This document shows positions 9,228 through 19,898 of a stretch of DNA of 64,000 nt, piece by piece. Each line of letters starts with the position of its first letter. Position 1 is the first letter of the stretch. Made by a program: the position numbers and the translations under genes. This DNA comes from Paucilactobacillus oligofermentans DSM 15707 = LMG 22743 (GTDB taxonomy: Bacteria; Bacillota; Bacilli; Lactobacillales; Lactobacillaceae), in contig NZ_AZFE01000003.1 of the NCBI RefSeq assembly GCF_001434315.1, positions 186,001 to 250,000 on the forward strand. The letters are read 5' to 3'. A model generated the notes under the pieces. That model worked only from the letters and a program-made list of their open reading frames with translations. It searched no databases and was not told where the DNA came from.

Positions 9228-9797
9228 TTGGCACAATTATTCTTTAAATACGGTGCAATGAACTCTGGTAAATCAATTGAAATTTTGAAAGTTGCTTACA
9301 ATTATGAAGAGCAAGGCAAGTCAGTAATTATGATGACAAGCGGCATTGATAATCGTTCAGGTGTTGGGATGATTTCAAGTCGAATTGGCTTGAAACGAGA
9401 AGCATTACCAATTATGCATGAAACTAATGTATTTGATTATGTTAAAAAAACTAATCCAGATGCAGCTTGTGTGTTAGTTGATGAAGCCCAATTTTTAACC
9501 AAGGAACATATTTTACAACTAACTAAAGTTGTTGATGATTTAAAGATTCCAGTGATGACATTTGGATTAAAGAATGATTTTCGTAATGAATTATTTGAAG
9601 GCTCTAAATATCTTTTAATTTATGCTGATAAAATTGAAGAAATGAAGACAATCTGTTGGTTTTGTAAGAAAAAGGCCAGTTTTAATTTACGAATGCTTGA
9701 TGGCAAGCCTGTTTATGAAGGTGAACAAGTTCAAATTGGTGGTAATGAAGCTTACTATCCAGTTTGTCGACGTCACTATTTCGACCCAACTGTTTAG
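9228..9797 (+). CDS. tdk: Thymidine kinase
   Basis: A 189-residue type II thymidine kinase that phosphorylates thymidine to dTMP in pyrimidine salvage. The P-loop G-A-M-N-S-G-K-S is at 9-16, the catalytic Glu86 follows D85 in L-V-D-E-A-Q, and a zinc-binding C-x-x-C (C-W-F-C) plus a distal Cys/His pair form the lasso domain. The start is TTG at 9228 with AAAGGTG seven bases before it. It opens the conserved Firmicute block tdk-prfA-prmC-sua5-glyA-upp, 21 bases before prfA. Confidence 0.95.
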   Translation: MAQLFFKYGAMNSGKSIEILKVAYNYEEQGKSVIMMTSGIDNRSGVGMISSRIGLKREALPIMHETNVFDYVKKTNPDAACVLVDEAQFLTKEHILQLTKVVDDLKIPVMTFGLKNDFRNELFEGSKYLLIYADKIEEMKTICWFCKKKASFNLRMLDGKPVYEGEQVQIGGNEAYYPVCRRHYFDPTV

Positions 9798-9818
9798 GAA
9801 ACTAGGAGAAAATACTTA

Positions 9819-10901
9819 ATGAACGAAATATTTGATAAATTACAATCGGTCGCCGATCGTTACGATGAAGTAAATGAATTACTTAGTGATCCAGATATTA
9901 TTTCTGATACTAACCGGTTTATGGATCTCTCAAAAGAAGAGGGTAATTTACGTGAAACGGTTGAAAAGTATACAGAATATAAAAAAGTGGTTCAGCAAGT
10001 TAAAGATGATGAAGAGTTACTTCGTGAAAACTTAGATGATGAAATGGCTCAGTTGACTAAGGAAGAACTAACTGAATCACGTGAACAACAAGAAAATTTA
10101 GAAAATGAATTAAAAGTTTTATTATTACCTAAAGATCCTAATGATGATAAAAATATTATTATGGAAATTCATGGTGCTGCTGGTGGGGATGAAGCCAGTC
10201 TATTTGCTGCTGACTTATTTGAAATGTATTCACGATATGCTGAAAAGCAAAACTGGACAGTTGAAATCGTTGATCAAAGTCAAACTGAGGTTGGTGGTTT
10301 TAAAGAAATTGTACTAATGATTAGTGGTGCTAGTGTCTATTCTAAATTGAAGTATGAAAATGGTGCCCATCGAGTTCAACGGATTCCAACTACTGAATCA
10401 GCAGGACGAATTCATACCTCAACGGCAACGGTTGGGGTGATGCCTGAAGCCGAAGACGTGGATATTGAACTTGAAGATAAGGATATTCGGACTGATGTTT
10501 ATCGTTCATCAGGAGCTGGTGGACAACATATCAATAAGACATCATCAGCCGTGCGGATGACGCATTTACCAACTGGAATTGTGGTAGCAATGCAAGATCA
10601 ACGATCACAACAACAAAACCGTGCTAAAGCAATGCAAATCTTAAAAGCCCGTGTGTATGATTACTATTCACAAAAAGAAGAAAGTGCATACAATGAACAA
10701 CGTAAATCGGCTGTCGGAACCGGAGATCGTTCTGAACGAATTCGGACTTATAACTATCCGCAAAACCGAGTTACGGATCATCGGATTGGATTAACTTTGA
10801 ATAAATTAGATCGAATTATGAGTGGCGAATTGGAAGACGTGATTGATGCCTTGGTTATTGCCGATCAAGCAGAAAAAATGGAGCAACTTCGTGATGAATA
10901 A
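9819..10901 (+). CDS. prfA: Peptide chain release factor 1
   Basis: RF1 recognises UAA and UAG in the ribosomal A site and triggers peptidyl-tRNA hydrolysis. The 360-residue length is normal. The codon-recognition tripeptide of the RF1 class (P-x-T) is Pro190-Thr-Thr192, and the GGQ catalytic motif is at 234-236 within S-G-A-G-G-Q-H. Its stop overlaps the start of prmC, the methylase that modifies the GGQ glutamine, giving tight co-expression of enzyme and substrate. Confidence 0.97.
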   Translation: MNEIFDKLQSVADRYDEVNELLSDPDIISDTNRFMDLSKEEGNLRETVEKYTEYKKVVQQVKDDEELLRENLDDEMAQLTKEELTESREQQENLENELKVLLLPKDPNDDKNIIMEIHGAAGGDEASLFAADLFEMYSRYAEKQNWTVEIVDQSQTEVGGFKEIVLMISGASVYSKLKYENGAHRVQRIPTTESAGRIHTSTATVGVMPEAEDVDIELEDKDIRTDVYRSSGAGGQHINKTSSAVRMTHLPTGIVVAMQDQRSQQQNRAKAMQILKARVYDYYSQKEESAYNEQRKSAVGTGDRSERIRTYNYPQNRVTDHRIGLTLNKLDRIMSGELEDVIDALVIADQAEKMEQLRDE

Positions 10902-11748
10902 TCCAACCTATCGAGAAGCCCTTAATTGGGCTTCTTCTTATATCCAGAGTAATATTGATCCCACAGCACCTGAGTTTTTATTAGAAGCTGAACATGATTG
11001 GACGCCAACCCAATTGGTTTTACATCGTAATGATGAAATGATTGATTTTGAATTTGAAATTTTTAAATCTCAGGTTGAACGTTTAATGCAAAATGAGCCA
11101 GCTCAATATATTGCTGGGAAGGCCCCTTTTTTTGGACGAACATTTACGGTTAATGATCAAGTGCTAATTCCAGAAAATGAAACTGAGGAATTAGTTGAGT
11201 GGGTATTAACGGAATTTGGTGAACAACCATTAAAGGTACTTGATTTAGGTACTGGTAGTGGTGTAATTGGAATTACTTTAAAATTAGAACGGCCAAATTG
11301 GAATGTAACGGCGAGTGATATTTCTACAGCAGCTTTAAATGTTGCTACATTGAACGCCAATGATTTAAATGCTGAGGTTGAATTTATCCAGAGTGATATT
11401 TTTACTAATTTGGATGAGCAAAAATTTGATTTAATTGTTTCTAATCCACCATATATTGGTGAAGAAGAACGTGATGAAATGGATGAGTCGGTTTTAGAAT
11501 ATGTGCCGGATTTGGCATTGTTTGCGGATAATCATGGTTTAGCAATCTATGAAAAGATCTTTAGTAATTTAAAACAAATCTTGACGCCTCAGGGAGTATT
11601 GTTTGCTGAAACTGGATATGGTCAGGAAAAGATGATTAAAAATTTGGCAAACCGTATATTGCCTATGGCGACAGTTGAAACTAAACATGATATTAATGAT
11701 AAGATGCGAATGGTAAAGATATCCGATTTAAATGAAAGTGACAAGTAA
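10894..11748 (+). CDS. prmC: Release factor glutamine N5-methyltransferase
   Basis: PrmC (HemK) methylates the Gln of the GGQ motif in release factors using SAM. The SAM-binding D-L-G-T-G-S-G lies at 117-123 and the substrate-binding N-P-P-Y at 184-187. From ATG 10894 the protein is 284 residues, normal for the family. A longer frame back to 10843 exists but runs inside prfA and encodes no family sequence. The 8-base overlap with prfA and a GGAG at about 10880 support this start. Confidence 0.95.
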   Translation: MNNPTYREALNWASSYIQSNIDPTAPEFLLEAEHDWTPTQLVLHRNDEMIDFEFEIFKSQVERLMQNEPAQYIAGKAPFFGRTFTVNDQVLIPENETEELVEWVLTEFGEQPLKVLDLGTGSGVIGITLKLERPNWNVTASDISTAALNVATLNANDLNAEVEFIQSDIFTNLDEQKFDLIVSNPPYIGEEERDEMDESVLEYVPDLALFADNHGLAIYEKIFSNLKQILTPQGVLFAETGYGQEKMIKNLANRILPMATVETKHDINDKMRMVKISDLNESDK

Positions 11749-11751
11749 GCA

Positions 11752-12762
11752 ATGAAAACTCAAATTTTTACAATTAAAGAAATTAAGCAAGCTGCACAAT
11801 TGATTAGTGATGGTCAGTTGGTTGCTTTTCCAACCGAAACGGTTTACGGATTAGGGGCAGATGCAACCAATGAAGCCGCAGTTAAGCAGGTTTATCTTGC
11901 TAAGGGCCGTCCTAGCGATAATCCATTAATTGTTCATGTGGCTGATATTGAAACGGTGGAGAAGTATGCCAAAGTTATTCCCGATAGTGCTTATCAATTG
12001 ATGAATCATTTTTGGCCAGGATCATTAACGATGATTTTTACATTGAAGGATGGAGTACTATCAAAATCAGTTACGGGTGGATTAAATACGGCTGCCTTTA
12101 GATTTCCGGATAATGATGCAACGAGAAAATTAATTGAATTAGCTAATTGCCCAATTGTCGGACCGTCAGCTAATACTTCTGGCAAGCCTAGTCCGACAAA
12201 AGCCCAACATGTATATCATGACTTAAATGGAAAAATTGCTGGTATTTTAGATGATGGTGAAACTAAAGTCGGGGTTGAGTCAACGGTAATTGATATGTCA
12301 ACGGATACGCCTGTAATCTTACGACCAGGTGCAGTGACTAAAAGCCAAATTGAAAGTGTGATTGGTTCAATTTCGAATAATCACCATCAAGTAGGTGACA
12401 AAGAAGTTCCTAAAGCACCTGGTATGAAATACACGCATTATTCACCCAAAGCACAAGTTACTATTTATGATCCTAAAGTTGACTTGTCTCGATTAAATCA
12501 ATGGTTAGATCAGCAGAAACAACCAATTGGCCTTATGATTGCTGATGATCAATTAATGCAAATGAAGTTAAATTCTAATGTCGAAGTTTTTTCTTTGGGT
12601 AAATCTTTAATTGATGCAAGTCATCAATTATTTGCGGGATTAAGATATTTTGATGATCAGCCAGAAGTTAACACAATCATGGTGCAATCGTTTGAAGCCA
12701 ATGACTTAGGGTTAGCTTATATGAATCGTTTAGAAAAATCGGCTGGTGGATCACACTTTTAA
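11752..12762 (+). CDS. L-threonylcarbamoyladenylate synthase (Sua5/YwlC type)
   Basis: This 336-residue enzyme makes threonylcarbamoyl-AMP from threonine, bicarbonate and ATP, the first step of t6A37 modification of ANN-decoding tRNAs. The N-terminal YrdC-like domain shows P-T-E-T-V-Y-G-L-G and K-G-R-P-x-x-N-P-L. The region after about residue 215 is the extra C-terminal Sua5 domain, so it is the long Sua5 form rather than the short TsaC. It begins three bases after the prmC stop and sits in its conserved Firmicute location. Confidence 0.93.
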   Translation: MKTQIFTIKEIKQAAQLISDGQLVAFPTETVYGLGADATNEAAVKQVYLAKGRPSDNPLIVHVADIETVEKYAKVIPDSAYQLMNHFWPGSLTMIFTLKDGVLSKSVTGGLNTAAFRFPDNDATRKLIELANCPIVGPSANTSGKPSPTKAQHVYHDLNGKIAGILDDGETKVGVESTVIDMSTDTPVILRPGAVTKSQIESVIGSISNNHHQVGDKEVPKAPGMKYTHYSPKAQVTIYDPKVDLSRLNQWLDQQKQPIGLMIADDQLMQMKLNSNVEVFSLGKSLIDASHQLFAGLRYFDDQPEVNTIMVQSFEANDLGLAYMNRLEKSAGGSHF

Positions 12763-12771
12763 TTATAAATT

Positions 12772-12801
12772 TTGACTAGTTTTGGTGTATTATCATATTG
12801 T
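12772..12801 (+). promoter_or_regulatory. Probable glyA promoter
   Basis: TTGACT (12772-12777) is followed after 18 bases by TATTGT (12796-12801). The -35 is good and the -10 moderate. It lies 35 bases before the glyA start in the only gap of this block. Confidence 0.5.
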
Positions 12802-12836
12802 GCTCTAAATACCATTAAATTTAAGGAGAGTGTGCT

Positions 12837-14069
12837 ATGAACTATGCGAAGAAAGATGACCAATTATGGCAATCAATTGCGAAAGAAGAAATCCGTCAGG
12901 AAGATACAATTGAATTGATTGCTTCAGAAAACATTGTTTCAGATGCTGTCCGTGAAGCCCAAGGAAGCGTACTTACCAATAAATATGCTGAAGGGTACCC
13001 AGGCAAGAGATATTATGGTGGCTGTCAATTTGTTGATCAAGTTGAGCAGTTAGCAATTGATCATGCTAAAGAACTGTTTGGTGCTGAATACGTTAATGTT
13101 CAACCACATTCAGGTTCACAAGCTAATTCAGCTGTTTATCAGGCATTTCTTAAACCAGGTGACACGATTCTAGGTATGGGGCTGGATGCTGGTGGACATC
13201 TTACACATGGTGCGACCGTTAATTTTAGTGGTAAATTTTATAAGTCATATGGATATGGATTGAATCCGGATACTGAATTATTAGATTATGATGCAATTTT
13301 GGATCAAGCAAAAGAAGTTCAGCCACAAATTATTGTAGCTGGAGCCTCGGCATACAGTCGGATTATTGATTGGAATAAATTCCGTGAAATCGCTGACGCG
13401 GTTGGTGCATATTTAATGGTTGATATGGCACATATTGCTGGCTTAGTAGCGACTGGGGTTCATCCAAGTCCAATTGGAATCGCAGATGTGGTCACAACCA
13501 CTACACATAAAACTCTCCGTGGACCTCGTGGTGGAATGATTTTAAGCCAAGAAAAATATGCTAAAAAATTAAATTCAGCAGTTTTTCCTGGAGGCCAAGG
13601 TGGACCGCTTGAACATGTAATTGCTGGTAAAGCCCAAGCTTTTTACGAAGACTTGCAACCATCATTTACAACTTATATTAAGCAAGTAGTTAAAAATGCT
13701 AATGCAATGGCAGAAGTATTTAACGCTAGTGATAACGTCCATGTTGTTTCTGGCGGAACCGATAATCATTTATTTAATATTTCTTTAGTTGATACAAATG
13801 TAAATGGTAAAGAATTACAAAACTTATTAGATAGTGTAAATATCACAACTAATAAAGAATCAATTCCAAATGAACCATTGAGTCCATTTGTAACTAGTGG
13901 AATTAGGATTGGAACTCCAGCAGTTACTAGCCGCGGATTTGATGAAGAAGATGCTAAACAAGTTGCACATTTAATCTTGCAAGTGATTAATCAACATGAT
14001 GATGAAAAGGTCATGGCTGAGGTTAAAAATAAAGTTAAAGAGTTGACAAGTGTACACAAAGTAAATTAA
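12837..14069 (+). CDS. glyA: Serine hydroxymethyltransferase
   Basis: A PLP enzyme that interconverts serine and glycine with tetrahydrofolate, the main source of one-carbon units. The PLP lysine is K225 in [13 protein letters not shown]. The length of 410 residues is standard. AAGGAGAG precedes the ATG. It has its own putative promoter, and its place between sua5 and upp is conserved in Bacillus and lactobacilli. Confidence 0.97.
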   Translation: MNYAKKDDQLWQSIAKEEIRQEDTIELIASENIVSDAVREAQGSVLTNKYAEGYPGKRYYGGCQFVDQVEQLAIDHAKELFGAEYVNVQPHSGSQANSAVYQAFLKPGDTILGMGLDAGGHLTHGATVNFSGKFYKSYGYGLNPDTELLDYDAILDQAKEVQPQIIVAGASAYSRIIDWNKFREIADAVGAYLMVDMAHIAGLVATGVHPSPIGIADVVTTTTHKTLRGPRGGMILSQEKYAKKLNSAVFPGGQGGPLEHVIAGKAQAFYEDLQPSFTTYIKQVVKNANAMAEVFNASDNVHVVSGGTDNHLFNISLVDTNVNGKELQNLLDSVNITTNKESIPNEPLSPFVTSGIRIGTPAVTSRGFDEEDAKQVAHLILQVINQHDDEKVMAEVKNKVKELTSVHKVN

Positions 14070-14102
14070 TTTGATATTTTTACACAGAACCAGTGATATG
14101 TC

Positions 14103-14111
14103 TGGTACAAT
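14103..14111 (+). promoter_or_regulatory. Extended -10 promoter for upp
   Basis: TGG followed by TACAAT gives an extended -10 element about 35 bases before upp. No good -35 is seen at the expected distance. Confidence 0.5.
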
Positions 14112-14145
14112 AGATATGGAATTTTTATAAGGAGTGTAATCGATT

Positions 14146-14775
14146 ATGGGCAAATTTGAAGTACTTGATCATCCACTAATTCAACATAAATTAACATTAA
14201 TTCGTGATAAGAACATGGGAACTAAAGATTTCCGTGAGACAGTTAACGAAATTTCAACGCTAATGGCTTACGAAGTATCTCGTGATATGCCACTTGAAGA
14301 TGTTGAAATAGAGACACCAATCATCAAGACAACTCGTAAACAATTAACAGGTAAAAAAGTTGCAGTTGTTCCAATTTTACGTGCTGGTCTTGGTATGGTT
14401 GATGGAATTCTGGATTTAATTCCAGCAGCCAAAGTTGGTCATATTGGAATGTATCGTGATGAAACAACCTTAAAGCCACATGAATATTTTGTGAAATTAC
14501 CATCTGATATTGATCAACGACAATTATTTGTTGTCGATCCAATGTTAGCAACTGGTGGTTCAGCAATTATGGCAATTGATGCGCTTAAAAAGCGTGGCGC
14601 TTCATCAATTAAATTTGTATGTCTTGTAGCTGCACCAGAAGGCGTTAAAGCTTTACAAGAAGCACATCCGGACATTGATATCTATACTGCTTCACTTGAT
14701 GATTCATTAAATGAAGATGGATATATCGTTCCTGGACTAGGTGATGCTGGTGATCGCTTGTTTGGAACTAAATAA
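14146..14775 (+). CDS. upp: Uracil phosphoribosyltransferase
   Basis: Upp converts uracil and PRPP to UMP for pyrimidine salvage. The PRPP-binding loop [11 protein letters not shown] is present at about 127-137, and the C-terminal G-D-A-G-D-R uracil-binding segment is intact. The length of 209 residues is exact for the family. RBS AAGGAG precedes the ATG. A PyrR-controlled uracil permease lies about 2 kb downstream, so uptake and salvage are near each other but in separate transcripts. Confidence 0.97.
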   Translation: MGKFEVLDHPLIQHKLTLIRDKNMGTKDFRETVNEISTLMAYEVSRDMPLEDVEIETPIIKTTRKQLTGKKVAVVPILRAGLGMVDGILDLIPAAKVGHIGMYRDETTLKPHEYFVKLPSDIDQRQLFVVDPMLATGGSAIMAIDALKKRGASSIKFVCLVAAPEGVKALQEAHPDIDIYTASLDDSLNEDGYIVPGLGDAGDRLFGTK

Positions 14776-14790
14776 TAAATGAGATTTAAA

Positions 14791-14818
14791 AGATTGAACT
14801 TTGGTTCAATCTTTTTTT
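14791..14818 (+). terminator. Intrinsic terminator after upp
   Basis: A 9-bp perfect stem (14791-14799 with 14804-14812) and a 4-base loop are followed by six T. Confidence 0.9.
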
Positions 14819-14885
14819 ATGCAAATCTTTGAAATTATTAACTAACGCTTGCGGTACAATGAAACAGTGATGTAGGAGGAGTAGC

Positions 14886-16004
14886 ATGAAGATACTTAAA
14901 CAATGGTTTACAAATAAAAAAATAGTTATTTTAATCGTGCTACTAATTATTGGTGGCTGCTCCATGTGGTTTGTTAATCATAATCAAATGTTTTATCACG
15001 ATACAATTGCTAAAGTTACGAAAGTTGCAACTGATAAGCCACAAAAACAAGTGGATACTTTTAAGAATAAAGACCAAGTAACTCAACAAAAATTAACTTT
15101 GCATATATTAAATGGAAATAAAAAAGGGCAAGACATTACTATTAAAAATGAATATTCTGATTCACAAGCAGCAGATCAAAAATATAAAGTTAATGATCAA
15201 ATCTTTGTAAAGCTCCATCACTATGATGGGAAACTAGGTGGAACCATTCAAGGCTTTAAACGAGACTATGTGTTAGTATTTTTAGCTTGGATAGTCGTCT
15301 GTCTGTTAATGATGTCAATGGCTTTTAAGGGGTCAATGGCTTTGCTTAGTGTTATTTTAAATGCGGTGCTATTTATTTTTGCTGTTAAATTGGACTTGCA
15401 TTGGCAAGGGAACCACGTAATGGCCATTTTTGGCACCTTAGCGGTTGTTTTTTCAGTTCTAACCTTATTACTAGTGCTGGGGCCTAGTAAGCGAATGCTG
15501 GCCACTTTAGGGGCAACGATACTAGGTACCGGTATTTCTATTTTAATTAGTCTGGCTGTTTTTGCATTAACTCATGAAAAAGGAATTTATTATGAGTCAA
15601 TGGAATATGTAACTCAGGTTCCCAGACCTCTTTTTTTAGCAGAAACCTTGCTAGGATCATTAGGGGCAGTTATGGATGAATCAACGGATATCGTCGCTAC
15701 TTTATTTGAGCTAAAAAGTATTGACCCAAATATCAGTCGGGGACAATTATTTTTATCGGGTCGCAAAGTTGGACAATCAATTATGGGTCCATTAGTAAAT
15801 GTACTATTTTTAATTTTTATGACGGATACTTTTATTTCAACTTTGTTGTACATTAAAAATGGTAATTCTTGGGGTTATACATTTGCAATGAATATGAGCT
15901 TGGGAACCGTTCAGAGTTTAATTAGTGGAATTGGCATTGTACTGGCAATTCCGGTTGCTAGTGGATTGGCTGCATTATTATTAGGAAGGCGGCAATCAGT
16001 ATGA
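14886..16004 (+). CDS. YibE/F family membrane protein (first of pair)
   Basis: A 372-residue YibE/F-like integral membrane protein. One N-terminal helix (about 12-29) is followed by an extracytoplasmic stretch of roughly 90 polar residues with an OB-like character, then about seven hydrophobic helices. The central part contains A-x-x-D-E-S-T-D-I-V, a polar membrane-embedded segment conserved in the family. The stop overlaps the next gene by four bases (ATGA), so the two are probably subunits of one complex. No biochemical function is established for the family; transport is only a guess. AGGAGGAG precedes the ATG. Confidence 0.85.
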   Translation: MKILKQWFTNKKIVILIVLLIIGGCSMWFVNHNQMFYHDTIAKVTKVATDKPQKQVDTFKNKDQVTQQKLTLHILNGNKKGQDITIKNEYSDSQAADQKYKVNDQIFVKLHHYDGKLGGTIQGFKRDYVLVFLAWIVVCLLMMSMAFKGSMALLSVILNAVLFIFAVKLDLHWQGNHVMAIFGTLAVVFSVLTLLLVLGPSKRMLATLGATILGTGISILISLAVFALTHEKGIYYESMEYVTQVPRPLFLAETLLGSLGAVMDESTDIVATLFELKSIDPNISRGQLFLSGRKVGQSIMGPLVNVLFLIFMTDTFISTLLYIKNGNSWGYTFAMNMSLGTVQSLISGIGIVLAIPVASGLAALLLGRRQSV

Positions 16005-16765
16005 CAACAATTACAGCTTTAGGCTTAGTGCTCTTAATTTTAATGTTAATTATCGGTGGTAAACAAGGGTGGAAAGCTTTTATGAGTTTAATACTTAACT
16101 TTGGCTTTTTGTTCTTTGCAGTTATCCTAATTGCATTTCACGTTTCGCCTTTTTTGGTGACCTTAGGAATTGGGATTGTTATTTTAGCAATCACGATTTT
16201 TATGGGTGACGACGATTTGCTAACGACACAGACCGCTTTTTATGCCTCGCTAATCGTATTATTAATTCTATTAAGCATAATTGTTCCAATTGAACATTTT
16301 GCGATGGTTCAAGGATTCGGTGCAGAAGATTCCGATGCACTAGAAGGAATGTCATTATATATTGGCATGAACTTTTTACAAATTTCAGTGACAACAACTG
16401 TTTTAAGTACATTAGGAGCAATTGCGGAAGCATCAATTGCAATTTCAGCTGGTTTAACCGAAGTTATAAGTCAGCATCCACATTTAACTAATCGTCAGTT
16501 AATGGCGAATGGAATGTCAATTGGTGAATCAATTTTAGGTACAACGTTTAATACGCTCTTCTTTGGCTTTTTTGGTGGCTTTTTAGCGTTATTTATTTGG
16601 TTCATGGGTCTTAATTATTCATTTGGAGAGATTATGAATAATAAAATTTTTGTTTCTGAATTAATTATGATTTTTATTTCGTTCATTGGAGTTATTATTA
16701 CGATTCCGTTAACGACTTTGGTTATGACACATCAAAGACATAAGAAATTCGTTGACAATGATTAA
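16001..16765 (+). CDS. YibE/F family membrane protein (second of pair)
   Basis: A 254-residue partner of the preceding gene, made of about seven membrane helices without the extracellular domain. It carries a matching polar helix motif (G-A-I-A-E-A-S-I-A-I) at the position of the D-E-S-T segment upstream, suggesting that the two came from one duplicated core. Translational coupling through ATGA supports a heteromeric complex. The function is unknown. The gene ends 42 bases before the pyrimidine-responsive leader of the uracil permease. Confidence 0.85.
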   Translation: MTTITALGLVLLILMLIIGGKQGWKAFMSLILNFGFLFFAVILIAFHVSPFLVTLGIGIVILAITIFMGDDDLLTTQTAFYASLIVLLILLSIIVPIEHFAMVQGFGAEDSDALEGMSLYIGMNFLQISVTTTVLSTLGAIAEASIAISAGLTEVISQHPHLTNRQLMANGMSIGESILGTTFNTLFFGFFGGFLALFIWFMGLNYSFGEIMNNKIFVSELIMIFISFIGVIITIPLTTLVMTHQRHKKFVDND

Positions 16766-16807
16766 ATAAATCGATACGATAGATGACAACATAAGAGTCC
16801 TTTTAAT

Positions 16808-16830
16808 GTGGTCCCGTGAGGCCGCCAAAG
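16808..16830 (+). promoter_or_regulatory. PyrR-binding RNA element in the pyrP leader
   Basis: The leader contains G-T-C-C-C-G-T-G-A-G-G-C-C, which fits the PyrR recognition consensus (R-U-C-C-N-G-N-G-A-G-G-Y). It lies 30 bases before a terminator hairpin. In Bacillus, UMP-bound PyrR stabilises this anti-antiterminator stem so that the terminator forms. The same logic is expected here: high UMP shuts off uracil uptake. Confidence 0.8.
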
Positions 16831-16859
16831 GAGACAGTGGAATTTAGTATATCCTTGTT

Positions 16860-16893
16860 GCCTTTAAATCCTTGCGGGTTTAAAGGCTTTTTT
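16860..16893 (+). terminator. Attenuator terminator before uracil permease
   Basis: A 12-bp stem (16860-16871 with 16876-16887, loop TTGC) is followed by six T, 20 bases before the permease start. With the PyrR element it forms a transcription attenuator. Confidence 0.85.
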
Positions 16894-16912
16894 ATTTATA
16901 AGGAGGATTACG

Positions 16913-18190
16913 ATGGATAAGAAACAAGTCGTGTTAGATATTCATGATCGGCCTAAATTGGGTCAATGGTTGGGATTATCGATTCAACATATGTTTTCAA
17001 TGTTTGGGTCAACGGTATTGGTACCAATTTTAGTTGGATTAAATCCGGGGATTGCATTATTTAGTTCGGGCGTTGGAACGTTATTATACATTTTAATCAC
17101 TAAGGGAAAAATTCCAGCATATATGGGATCGAGTTTTTCGTTTATTGTGCCCATGTTAGCTCTGATGAAAGCCGCAGGATATCCTGCAATTGCTCAAGGG
17201 ACGATTGCAGTTGGGGCAGTATATTTAATTGTTGCTTTGATTGTTAACTTCTTTGGATCGGATTGGATTGATAAGGTTTTACCACCGATTATTGTGGGAC
17301 CAATTGTAATGGTGATTGGATTGTCGCTTGCCGGTACAGCAGCTAAAGATGCCACGTTAAATGCAGCAGGTGAATATGATATTAAATTGTTCGTGGTTGC
17401 ATTAATTACATTACTAGTTACGATTGGTTTTAATATGTATCTAAAAGGATTTTTAGGCTTAATTCCAATTTTGTTAGGAATTGTATTTGGCTATTTAATG
17501 GCGGTGGTTTTTGGATTAGTGGATTTTACACCGGTTATGAAAGCAAATTGGTTTCAGTTACCATCATTTCAAGTTCCGTTTGTTTCGTATACACCAGAAT
17601 TTTATTGGGGTGCAATCTTAAGTATGGCACCAATTGCCTTTGTAACGATGACTGAGCATTTGGGGCATATCATGGTTTTAAATCAATTAACGGGCCGTAA
17701 TTTTTTTAAAAATCCTGGTTTAAATCGAACATTAGCCGGTGATGGAACGGCATCAATTATTGCAGGCTTTGTTGGTGGACCACCGGTGACTAGTTACGGT
17801 GAAAATATTGGCGTATTAGCAATTACTAAAGTTCACAGTGTTTATGTGCTTGGAGGGGCTGCTTTTTTTGCAATTGTGTTTAGTTTTGTTGGCAAATTAA
17901 GTGCACTAATTGAATCAATTCCTAGTCCAGTAATTGGTGGGATTTCATTTCTTTTATTTGGAGTAATTGCTTCAAGTGGTCTGCGGGTATTAATTGATAA
18001 AAAAGTTGATTTTGATAAGAAAAGAAATTTGATGATTGGCTCAACAATTTTAGTTATTGGGATTGGCAATGCCTACCTACAATTAGGGCAATATCAATTC
18101 TCTGGGCTTGCTGTTGCAGCGGTTTTGGGAATCATCTTGAATTTAGTCCTACCTGAAGAGGCAGCCAGTGAAAAACAAAACAATCAATAA
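16913..18190 (+). CDS. pyrP: Uracil permease (NCS2 family)
   Basis: A 425-residue nucleobase:cation symporter-2 protein with about 14 hydrophobic segments. Family signatures are visible: the Q-H-M-F-S-M-F-G-S segment near the N-terminus, the M-T-E-H-L-G-H motif in the middle and the G-G-P-P-V-T-S-Y-G-E-N loop. The PyrR attenuator supports uracil rather than purine transport. It is a single-gene unit between its attenuator and the terminator at 18212. Name uraA would be an alternative. Confidence 0.93.
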   Translation: MDKKQVVLDIHDRPKLGQWLGLSIQHMFSMFGSTVLVPILVGLNPGIALFSSGVGTLLYILITKGKIPAYMGSSFSFIVPMLALMKAAGYPAIAQGTIAVGAVYLIVALIVNFFGSDWIDKVLPPIIVGPIVMVIGLSLAGTAAKDATLNAAGEYDIKLFVVALITLLVTIGFNMYLKGFLGLIPILLGIVFGYLMAVVFGLVDFTPVMKANWFQLPSFQVPFVSYTPEFYWGAILSMAPIAFVTMTEHLGHIMVLNQLTGRNFFKNPGLNRTLAGDGTASIIAGFVGGPPVTSYGENIGVLAITKVHSVYVLGGAAFFAIVFSFVGKLSALIESIPSPVIGGISFLLFGVIASSGLRVLIDKKVDFDKKRNLMIGSTILVIGIGNAYLQLGQYQFSGLAVAAVLGIILNLVLPEEAASEKQNNQ

Positions 18191-18211
18191 ACGTTGTTCT
18201 CATGCACAGTA

Positions 18212-18240
18212 AGACACATTATCAATGATGTGTCTTTTTT
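18212..18240 (+). terminator. Intrinsic terminator after pyrP
   Basis: An 8-bp stem (18212-18219 with 18228-18235) is followed by a run of six T. Confidence 0.85.
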
Positions 18241-18251
18241 GATAAATACCT

Positions 18252-18280
18252 TTGAATTTTACCTCAAATGGTGGTAATAT
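18252..18280 (+). promoter_or_regulatory. Promoter for the ATP synthase operon
   Basis: TTGAAT (18252-18257), a 17-base spacer and TAATAT (18275-18280) form a plausible sigma-A promoter. The leader from here to atpB is about 110 bases. Confidence 0.55.
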
Positions 18281-18296
18281 CGTTTTATGTATTTTG

Positions 18297-18340
18297 AGCT
18301 GTCAAATAATGTATTATTGATAGAATCTTCAAGCTGTCAA
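18297..18340 (+). repeat. Direct repeat AGCTGTCAA in the atp leader
   Basis: The nonamer AGCTGTCAA occurs at 18297-18305 and again at 18332-18340, a 35-base period, between the presumed promoter and atpB. Its role is unknown; the period is not an integer number of turns. Confidence 0.5.
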
Positions 18341-18395
18341 CTCACTATATTAAGAACTAAAATTAACAGTTATAAAGAAAAGAGGTGGAATGTAC

Positions 18396-19348
<953 letters not shown>

Positions 19349-19385
19349 TAATTTTTTTAATATTATATAAGGAGGTAACGATAGG

Positions 19386-19898
19386 ATGTTTGCACAAAGC
19401 GTTTTAGCTGAATCGAATAGCTTGTACGTCGGAGACATGATCTTTTACATAGTATCATTAGTAATTTTAATGTTATTAGTTAAAAAGTTCGCCTGGGGTC
19501 CAGTTGTCAAGATGATGCAAGATCGTGCTGATAAAATTGCTAATGATATTGATAGTGCTGAAACATCACGTGAAGAAGCAACTAAGCTTGCTGAAAAACG
19601 TGAATCAGAACTTCAGAACTCTCGATCAGAAGCAGCTACAATTGTAGGTAATGCTAAGCAAAGTGGTGAAAGCCAACGGACGCAAATCATTACAACAGCA
19701 CAAAACGAGGCACAAGCACTTAAAGAAAATGGTCAACATGATGCTGAACAAGCTCGTGAAGATGCATTAAAGAGTGCTAAAGACGATGTTGCAAACTTGT
19801 CTATTGAAATTGCTTCTAAAATCATTCACAAAGAGCTTAGTGCCAGTGATCAAAAAGCTTTGATTGATTCTTATATTGAAGGGTTGGGTAAAGAATAA
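19386..19898 (+). CDS. atpF: F0F1 ATP synthase subunit b
   Basis: A 170-residue peripheral stalk subunit: one N-terminal membrane helix (about 15-35) and a long charged coiled-coil that holds F1 against subunit a. It starts with a good AAGGAGG and ends in TAATG, overlapping atpH by one base. Confidence 0.96.
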   Translation: MFAQSVLAESNSLYVGDMIFYIVSLVILMLLVKKFAWGPVVKMMQDRADKIANDIDSAETSREEATKLAEKRESELQNSRSEAATIVGNAKQSGESQRTQIITTAQNEAQALKENGQHDAEQAREDALKSAKDDVANLSIEIASKIIHKELSASDQKALIDSYIEGLGKE

